Made by a program: the position numbers and the translations under genes | Notes under the pieces: generated by a model | The model's database searches: none | What the model was told of the DNA's origin: nothing | Seen by the model: only the letters and a program-made list of their open reading frames with translations | Part shown: positions 58,646 through 64,000 of the stretch, piece after piece | How the letters are laid out: each line of letters opens with the position of its first letter | Position numbering within the stretch: position 1 is the first letter of the stretch | Source: JANLSE01 sp038214135 | Lineage (GTDB): Bacteria; Chloroflexota; Chloroflexia; Chloroflexales; Roseiflexaceae | Reading direction: 5' to 3' | Assembly (NCBI GenBank): GCA_038214135.1 | Contig: JBBQSD010000011.1 | Coordinates: 15,534-79,533 of the forward strand | Length of the DNA stretch: 64,000 nucleotides

Positions 58646-59383
58646 CTATTTCCCCTGTGCCTTGCGCCATACCTCATACTCAATGCGGGCCTCATCGGAG
58701 AGCGGGTAATACTTGCGTAGATCGCCGCCCTCGCTCAACTGTAGCCGCGAGAAATCCTCCCACTCGGCATGTTCGCTGGCCTTCTGTAGGAGCTGCGGTG
58801 CGAGCTTGGCTGGAACGACGACGACGCCATCATCATCGGCAATGATAATATCGCCTGGGATCACTAGAACGTTGCCGCATGAGATCGGTACATTCACAGC
58901 AAATGGCATGATATTGGTCTGCGTATGGAAATTTGGGGTGACACCGCGCAACCACAGGCCAAGCTCAAGCTCTTTCACATGCGGGTAATCGCGGATGCAG
59001 CCATCGATGACGACCCCAATGCCGCCACGACCCTTGAAATAGGTCAGCATCATCTCGCCAAAGATGCCGCTGCTCAGGTCGCCACGCGCATCCACCACTA
59101 CAATATCGCCTGGCTGCGTATGATACAGGACGTGGCGATGCAACTGGCGTTCCGGGTCGGCATATTCATCGACGCCATACAGATCCTCGCGCTTGGGCAT
59201 AAACTGGAGCGTTAGAGCCGGGCCAACCACCGTCTTGCCTTTTGCCCAGGCGACCGGCCCGTGCATAAATGGGTCGCGGATGCCAAGGCGGCTCAGTTCG
59301 CCACTGGCGGTAGCGCTGCCGATCTGTGCCAGGCCGTCGATCAGTTCCTTCGATGGGCGAACGATATCCTGTGTCTGGATCAC
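58646..59383 (-). CDS. RraA-like protein, possible class II pyruvate aldolase
   Basis: 245 residues. ATASGELSRLGIRDPFMHG, DIVVVDARGDLSSGIFGEMM, and the aldolase signature GVVIDGCIRDYPHVKELELG (D-G-x-x-R-D) followed by PGDIIIADDDGVVVVPAKLA. HMG/CHA aldolases have the same R-D pair, whereas E. coli RraA only regulates RNase E. The presence of both residues favours an enzyme; substrate unknown. GTG start with GGGAGG six bases upstream. A C-terminal extension (LLQKASEHAEWEDFSRLQLS) is longer than in RraA. Co-directional with a second RraA-like gene (77-bp gap). Confidence 0.85.
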   Translation of the reverse strand: MIQTQDIVRPSKELIDGLAQIGSATASGELSRLGIRDPFMHGPVAWAKGKTVVGPALTLQFMPKREDLYGVDEYADPERQLHRHVLYHTQPGDIVVVDARGDLSSGIFGEMMLTYFKGRGGIGVVIDGCIRDYPHVKELELGLWLRGVTPNFHTQTNIMPFAVNVPISCGNVLVIPGDIIIADDDGVVVVPAKLAPQLLQKASEHAEWEDFSRLQLSEGGDLRKYYPLSDEARIEYEVWRKAQGK

Positions 59384-59460
59384 GGGCTACCTCCCTCACA
59401 TACATTGTGCAGCACCAAGCATACCACGTTCAATCGAGTATAAAAACAGTGATATAGCGA

Positions 59461-60150
59461 TCAGCCAGGGGCTTTGTTGCCAGCAGGCAGCCCAAAGGTT
59501 TCTGCGGCGGAGCGACCCTGGGTAAGGCTGGCGATCCACTGTGCCTCACGCTCCTGTTTCGCTTCAGCAGCCGAAATATAGGCGCGAACTGCAGGTGGGT
59601 CGAGCGCAACCAACCCGTCGTCATCGCCAATGAGTAGGTCGCCTGGGTGGATCAGGCGACCGCCAACTGTCACGGCGGCATTGACAACACCACGTTCCAT
59701 TGCCACCGGGCCGCGTGGGGTGATCGACCGCGCAAAGACCGAGAGGTCGGGCCATGCCGCGAGCTGTGCCACATCGCGGATCGCCCCATCGCAGACGATG
59801 CCGCTGCCACCACAGCGGCGCACCTGGCCACCAAGGATTTCACCGATCATCGCCGTCACCGCGTTGCCATCGGCAGCGATGACAAGAACATCGCCGGGCT
59901 GCAGCAGATCGATGGCGTACAGCACGGCACCAAAGTCCGGTGGCTCGCAGCGCGCCGTCACAGCGCGGCCAAACAGGCGCGGCTGATGGCCTGGTTGGCA
60001 CAGTGGGCGAATGGCTGGGTCGATCTGGCACATGGCGTTGCTGACATCCACCGCAATGGCCACGGGTATTTCGCGCCATCGGTCGATGTCGGCTAGCGAT
60101 AGGATGTCGGACAGGCTATCGTTCGGTCGGCGATGGACAATCACAGGCAT
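59461..60150 (-). CDS. Second RraA-like protein
   Basis: 229 residues from ATG 60150 (AGGAGA five bases upstream). Motifs: VDVSNAMCQIDPAIRPLCQP, LLQPGDVLVIAADGNAVTAM, IGEILGGQVRRCGGSGIVCDGA with GAIRD (D-G-A-I-R-D), and PGDLLIGDDDGLVALDPPAV. Related to but clearly different from the neighbour. It probably uses a different keto-acid substrate, or the two form a heteromer; both ideas are untested. Frame-open sequence upstream to 60615 overlaps the PhyH gene and is not coding. Confidence 0.84.
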   Translation of the reverse strand: MPVIVHRRPNDSLSDILSLADIDRWREIPVAIAVDVSNAMCQIDPAIRPLCQPGHQPRLFGRAVTARCEPPDFGAVLYAIDLLQPGDVLVIAADGNAVTAMIGEILGGQVRRCGGSGIVCDGAIRDVAQLAAWPDLSVFARSITPRGPVAMERGVVNAAVTVGGRLIHPGDLLIGDDDGLVALDPPAVRAYISAAEAKQEREAQWIASLTQGRSAAETFGLPAGNKAPG

Positions 60151-60319
60151 ACGGCTCTCCTGTAGTGAATAGTTTTGTCCCCTGGAAATCGTTACCTGCA
60201 GAGCGTTGCGCAATCGCTCCTTATTCAGCAGCCGATGATCTGCCTTTGGGAAGCGATCTGAACTGTAACTTTGCCTCGCAGCATGCACTAGAGCAGATCG
60301 CCGCCCAGCCTGGCTGCGA

Positions 60320-61153
60320 TTAGCCCTTCTTGCCAGGCCGCGAGTGCCCCTGGCGTATATAATCGATCGGTTTGGGCACGAAGGTTGGGCTGGTCTGGAG
60401 CAATCGATGGCTGGCCCAGAACGCTTCGCTGCCCGCTTCGGCCTCGAAGGTGCCATGTTCCGGCTTTTCCGCACGATGCACCAGCGCCAGCATTGGCCGA
60501 TGGATCTGGGTACGATTGGGCATACCGCCATGCCATACGCGCAGATCACGCAGGATGAGATCGCCGCGCTGCGCCAGGACGCGCTCAGCTGGACGCTTGG
60601 CCTGCCACTCGGCAATCATCTCCGCAGTAGGAAAGCGATTGCCACTATGCAGCCGGATGTCACGATGCGTACCCGGCCAGTAGATTGTCGCACCATTCTC
60701 TTCGGTCATATCGATCAATGGAACATTGACGACCAGCAATGAAGTTGGCCGATAGGGGCCAGCCTCGGGTGGCACTGTGTCGGCGTGTACCTGCTGCGTC
60801 TGCGCACCAACGAATGCGGTATTGGCTCCATAGCTGGTTAAGGTAGCTCCGGCTCCGAGAATCGCGCGGCTGATCGTGATCGCAGGCTCGTTGAAGATAA
60901 TCTCGGGAAACAGAAATGGGTGAAAGGGCGGCGGGCGGATACCCTGGAAGTTGTTGTCGATCGCATATTCTGCTTCATATTGCGCTACGTCAGCCAGCAT
61001 GCGCGCACCAAGCGCATCGACAGGCACAACATCAAGTGCTTGTCGCAGGGCCACCACACCATCTTCGTCCATTGCCTGTACTGCTATGGCAATCTTTTCT
61101 GGAGCCAAGTGCCCGGTTGTTCGCTCATCAGGGGTGATGTCAATGCTGATCAT
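60320..61153 (-). CDS. Phytanoyl-CoA dioxygenase (PhyH) family oxygenase
   Basis: 277 residues, Fe(II)/2-oxoglutarate-type double-stranded beta-helix. Metal motif QTQQVHADTVPP (H-x-D), later histidine in RDLRVWHGGMPNRTQIHRPM with the Arg that binds 2-oxoglutarate, and NVPLIDMTEENGATIYWPGT typical of PhyH. Hydroxylates a carbon of an unknown substrate. GAGGAG precedes ATG 61153; a longer frame to 61213 is unlikely. Upstream of and co-directional with the two RraA-like genes (169-bp gap). Confidence 0.88.
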   Translation of the reverse strand: MISIDITPDERTTGHLAPEKIAIAVQAMDEDGVVALRQALDVVPVDALGARMLADVAQYEAEYAIDNNFQGIRPPPFHPFLFPEIIFNEPAITISRAILGAGATLTSYGANTAFVGAQTQQVHADTVPPEAGPYRPTSLLVVNVPLIDMTEENGATIYWPGTHRDIRLHSGNRFPTAEMIAEWQAKRPAERVLAQRGDLILRDLRVWHGGMPNRTQIHRPMLALVHRAEKPEHGTFEAEAGSEAFWASHRLLQTSPTFVPKPIDYIRQGHSRPGKKG

Positions 61154-61266
61154 GAGTTGATCTCCTCTATTCAGCGCAATCGCACGGAGCGGCGCATGGG
61201 CGCTAGTTTCCACTATGGTTGGCCCAGTGTCAAATTACCCATTTGGCCGAGTGCGACATCTCGTTG

Positions 61267-61491
61267 CTATACATCCAACAGATAGACCCTTGCTGCTACC
61301 CGAAATGCATCCTCAGCGTAGGCATCGATATAGCAGAACGCCCCACGGAAGCGAATGTCGAGGCGCGTGTAGTGGTTGGTGAACTCGGCCTCAGCAATCT
61401 GCCGAAGCTTCGCTTCTGTACTGCGCTTGATCGTTTCCGGAATCCTCACCCCGCCGCGATCGGGATCAAATACCCACCTGCCTTGTGACAT
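61267..61491 (-). CDS. Short conserved hypothetical protein
   Basis: 74 residues: GRWVFDPDRGGVRIPETIKR, EAKLRQIAEAEFTNHYTRLD, IRFRGAFCYIDAYAEDAF. It resembles a small family with the block Y-T-R-L-D-I-R-F-R-G-x-F-C-Y-I-D-A-Y and no assigned role, from memory. It ends earlier than expected (RVYLLDV), so it may be slightly truncated. Confidence 0.6.
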   Translation of the reverse strand: MSQGRWVFDPDRGGVRIPETIKRSTEAKLRQIAEAEFTNHYTRLDIRFRGAFCYIDAYAEDAFRVAARVYLLDV

Positions 61492-61543
61492 TGTTGAACC
61501 TTTCGTTGATATATAGCAATCCTATCGGTTTTATAAAAGCTAT

Positions 61544-61564
61544 GGGCGCGATATATTGCGTCCC
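61544..61564. repeat. Degenerate GGGCGCGATATAT palindrome
   Basis: GGGCGCGATATATTGCGTCCC, a mutated member of the 17421-17440 family. Confidence 0.6.
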
Positions 61565-61599
61565 AACGCTGCGTCTATTGGATCAAGTGGCGAGGAAGG

Positions 61600-62772
61600 C
61601 TATACCAACCCTGGGTAGGCTAGCACCAAGCGGGCATACACCTGTGCGGCGCGCTCAAGATCCGCGATTGCCACCCATTCCTGATCGGCGTGTGCTGTGG
61701 TGCCATTGGGGCCATAGCACAGTGCTGGTATCTGCCCTTCGCGCACAATAATATTCGCATCGGTGACAGATTTTGTGCCTGCTACAGCAAGCTCCTGTCC
61801 AGTAACGCCCTGGTGCGCACTTGCCAGCGCCCGCACAATTGGTGCATCATCCGGCACACGATACCCCAGGCCATTCCCGCCAAGTTCGAGTGTGATTGTA
61901 ATGCCAGATTCCTGAGTGATTGGTGCAAGCAGTTCGGCAAACTCGGCCTCGATGTCAGCCCATGCCCGTTCTGGCCCAAATCGGCGGATTCCGCTGATTG
62001 TTGCTTCTGTAGGTACCCGGTTATAGAAATCACCGCCATGAATTTCGCCAACAAACAGGGTTTCTGGGCCAAGCAGCGGGATTGCGGCACCTGCTACAAG
62101 GGTACGATGGTGTGCGCGCAAGCGTGCTGCAATATCGATTGCGACATCAATCGGGTTGATCGTTCCATCTGTTGCGTAATTTTCGTGGACACTCTCACCA
62201 GGCCGACGAATCGTGATCGTGAAGATTGCCTGGCCTTTTCCGGCAAGGATCTGATGTTGTGCCGGAAACGACTCCGCCACCAGTACTGCATCGCCAAGAA
62301 CTCCAGATGCCACCAACCGCCGTAGCCCTTCCATTTTGCCAACTGGTGCTTCGTGCAGGCTGTGCGCTGCAACCAGCAGATCGCCCTGGAGCTGAACGCC
62401 GGCCGTACGCAGTGCAGTAATGGCCTCAATAATAGCGGCCATCGAACCTTTCATATCATCGGCCCCACGCCCATGAACTGCCCTGTCCGTCTGGTATGGC
62501 AGGGCGTGTGGCGCATGGATGGTATCCAGATGGCCAACAAATGCGAGTGTTGGCCCACGCCCCGTACCACGCCAGCGCCCAGTCACATTTGGCCCACCGG
62601 CGAAATAGCGGTCGATTGAGACTTCTAATCCAAGTTCGGCAAGCAATTCTGCATAGCGCTTGCTCACGGCATCGCCACTTCCGGTTGGGCTCGGAATCCT
62701 CACCAGATCATGGGTGCGAGCGGCCAGCCGATCACCACGGATTGCAGATGACACCAACGCCTCAAGGCTCAT
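61600..62772 (-). CDS. M20 family metallopeptidase
   Basis: 390 residues. LVRIPSPTGSGDAVSKRYAE, LAFVGHLDTIHAPH (H-x-D ligands), VHGRGADDMKGSMAAIIEAI (the G-R-G-x-x-D-M-K-G motif with the bridging Asp), AESFPAQHQILAGKGQAIFT, and CYGPNGTTAHADQEWVAIAD with the final metal His. The fold covers ArgE, DapE, succinyl-aminoacyl and peptide deacylases; the split dimerisation domain (GESVHENYATDGTINPIDVA) is present. GAGGAG precedes ATG 62772. Upstream of the PhyH/RraA genes on the same strand. Confidence 0.92.
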   Translation of the reverse strand: MSLEALVSSAIRGDRLAARTHDLVRIPSPTGSGDAVSKRYAELLAELGLEVSIDRYFAGGPNVTGRWRGTGRGPTLAFVGHLDTIHAPHALPYQTDRAVHGRGADDMKGSMAAIIEAITALRTAGVQLQGDLLVAAHSLHEAPVGKMEGLRRLVASGVLGDAVLVAESFPAQHQILAGKGQAIFTITIRRPGESVHENYATDGTINPIDVAIDIAARLRAHHRTLVAGAAIPLLGPETLFVGEIHGGDFYNRVPTEATISGIRRFGPERAWADIEAEFAELLAPITQESGITITLELGGNGLGYRVPDDAPIVRALASAHQGVTGQELAVAGTKSVTDANIIVREGQIPALCYGPNGTTAHADQEWVAIADLERAAQVYARLVLAYPGLV

Positions 62773-62990
62773 GGTTACTCTACTCCTCAATCCACGTTTC
62801 ATCTTTGAACAGAACTACATTGCTGAAATGAGTGTATGTGCGCGATCTGATTGTAGATCAAATAGTGCTGTGTGTGAATACGCTGGCAGCGTAACCAGTT
62901 CGGCTTGTACAGTGCAGCTACCCACCAACACAACCACCCAAAAAAATGGTACACTATGGCGAATAGCCGCACACCAAGTAATGTATCTCG

Positions 62991-63581
62991 ATGACACAGC
63001 ATTCTCATGATGTAGCAACCTTTGCCCAATGGCTCAAACGCAGCCGTCGCATGCTCGATCTCACCCAGGAGGAGTTGGCAGAGCGCATTGGCTATGCCAG
63101 CCCTACACTTCAGAAGATCGAGCGTGGCGCACGCAGGCCATCGCGTGAGCTCGCCGAACGCCTGGCCGATACGCTTGCGATCCCAGAGCATGAGCGCCCA
63201 CGCTTTCTTCAGCTTGCGCGGGTGGGCCACATTCAGACATCCGAGCCAGCTAGCGATCACCAGGATCATCCGCTGCCTCGCCGTCAGCAGGTTGCCGTTC
63301 CATTGGTGGCTCTAGTTGGACGTGAGATCGAACGGGCAACACTGCTCAAGCATCTCCGCGATGGCGTCCACCCGCTTGTGACATTGGTTGGCCTCGGTGG
63401 TATCGGCAAGACGACGCTCGCGTTGCATGCTGCTGCCGAATTGGCCACTGACGAATATTTCATCGATGGAGTTGTTGTTGTTCTATTGGCCCCCGTTGCT
63501 GCTGCCGAGGAAGTTCCGCCATGGGGAGATCAATGCTGGCTTTGGCGGCGATCCATGCCGCCAAGTAACGATGACATATGA
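62991..63581 (+). pseudogene. Truncated XRE-STAND ATPase regulator
   Basis: 196 codons. Intact XRE helix-turn-helix (FAQWLKRSRRMLDLTQEELA, ASPTLQKIERGARRPSRELA) followed by the start of a STAND/NB-ARC ATPase: VGREIERATLLKHLRDGVHP and Walker A LVTLVGLGGIGKTTLALHAA. After IDGVVVVLLAPVAAAEEVPP the sequence changes to an unrelated tail (WGDQCWLWRRSMPPSNDDI) and stops; the remaining ATPase, sensor and TPR parts (normally 500 or more residues) are absent. A deletion or insertion junction lies near 63515-63525. A truncated HTH protein might still be made. Confidence 0.72.
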
Positions 63582-63772
63582 AGTAGGTGTTGTGAGTGGC
63601 AGTGGCTCCGAATTCACCCTGCAACCGACCAGCGCACTACGCCATGTTGTCAGCCTTTGCGCAGTGATGCTCTGGACGAACAGCGCAATGCTGGCACCGA
63701 ACGCTGGGGTTGGTCGTTCCGACAAACGAGTGCAGGGATGGTATTGGATCTGCTGTAGCGAGGAGGACATGT
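63582..63772. other. Spacer after the STAND junction
   Basis: 191 bp of unassigned sequence that continues the foreign-looking tail; it may be the remains of an inserted element. No clear inverted repeats were found. A GAGGAGG RBS at its right end serves the next gene. Confidence 0.4.
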
Positions 63773-64000
63773 ATGGTCAGCGCCGACGAGTGTTTCCTAT
63801 TTGACATCCAGGGTTATCTGCACCTGCGCGGTGCCCTCCACCAGGATGAGGTATCTGAGCTTCTACGCCTGGTTGAGGAGAACATGGGCAAGGATATTGC
63901 GGCGATCAATGAGGATCCAGCATATGCTGCCCACCAACTCAACCGCCCGCTCTCACGCCTGATCGATGCGGATGTGCGCTTTGCACGGCTGCTTGATCAT
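63773..64000 (+). CDS. Phytanoyl-CoA dioxygenase-like protein, N-terminal part
   Basis: 76 codons visible, cut by the window edge. Begins MVSADECFLFDIQGYLHLRG and ALHQDEVSELLRLVEENMG, the usual opening of PhyH proteins (F-x-x-x-G-Y-x-x-x-x-x-x-L-x-x-x-E-x). GAGGAGG lies before the ATG. It would be the second PhyH protein in 4 kb. Confidence 0.8.
   Translation, partial: MVSADECFLFDIQGYLHLRGALHQDEVSELLRLVEENMGKDIAAINEDPAYAAHQLNRPLSRLIDADVRFARLLDH

Noticed and set aside
63483..63770. Minus-strand ORF at the STAND junction
   Set aside because: No RBS, no recognised family, and overlaps the coding part of the truncated gene; it could belong to an inserted element but cannot be supported.
1..64000. 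tRNA, rRNA or tmRNA genes
   Set aside because: All spacers over about 100 bp were scanned by eye for the T-arm pattern and acceptor pairing; none was convincing. The GGTTCG-like strings are parts of palindromes.

Overview
The window looks like a chromosomal segment of a free-living bacterium, most probably a member of the Chloroflexota (class Chloroflexia, Roseiflexus/Kouleothrix-like). This placement is an inference. It rests on the mix of genes (Roadblock/MglA/DUF4388 cluster, double-GNAT proteins, bactofilin-like membrane protein behind an ECF sigma factor, MurA with Asp in the active-site loop), on frequent GTG and TTG starts with good Shine-Dalgarno sites, and on intergenic spacers packed with short perfect palindromes. 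No rRNA, tRNA, CRISPR array or complete insertion sequence was seen.

Layout. 0-8.4 kb (minus strand): an ABC exporter gene with an in-frame amber codon, four GNAT acetyltransferases interleaved with an ABC-2 permease, rsgA, and an ABC-2 ATPase. 8.5-17 kb: a small gene with a near-consensus promoter, envelope proteins, a CnoX-like thioredoxin-TPR protein, SppA and a two-component system. 17-24 kb (plus strand): a small HTH/AT-hook-like protein, the Roadblock - MglA GTPase - DUF4388 module, purH, hisIE and an orphan histidine kinase. 24-34 kb: YggT-like protein, murA, a DUF697 protein and a MacAB-type exporter with two different permease subunits. 34-45 kb: a PLP decarboxylase behind a roughly 500-nt leader with a consensus promoter and an intrinsic terminator, a HerA-like ATPase, a histidine phosphatase, a polyprenyl synthase, a sigma-70 factor, sucD, the PLP homeostasis protein YggS, a low-molecular-weight phosphatase and a cytochrome P450.

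45-55.4 kb: ECF sigma / anti-sigma-like / bactofilin-like operon, pgk, PIG-L deacetylase, methyltransferase, acyl desaturase, iron alcohol dehydrogenase, and a NuiA-like nuclease inhibitor directly upstream of a membrane-anchored NucA-like nuclease. 55.4-64 kb has a patchwork look: a CopD fragment, a MarR regulator with a palindrome over its promoter, a transposase N-terminal remnant, an AT-richer island with a membrane protein and XRE regulator, a DUF2306 protein whose N-terminus is a 12-bp repeat, a PhyH - RraA - RraA run with an M20 peptidase nearby, a broken XRE/STAND gene, and the start of a second PhyH gene cut by the window edge.

The most notable signals are the NucA/NuiA pair, the decarboxylase leader, the near-leaderless MarR gene, the Roadblock-MglA-DUF4388 module, the Asp-type MurA, and several families of palindromes that recur in spacers and sometimes supply stop codons or a ribosome binding site. 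Functional statements come from motif recognition only; no database search was possible.
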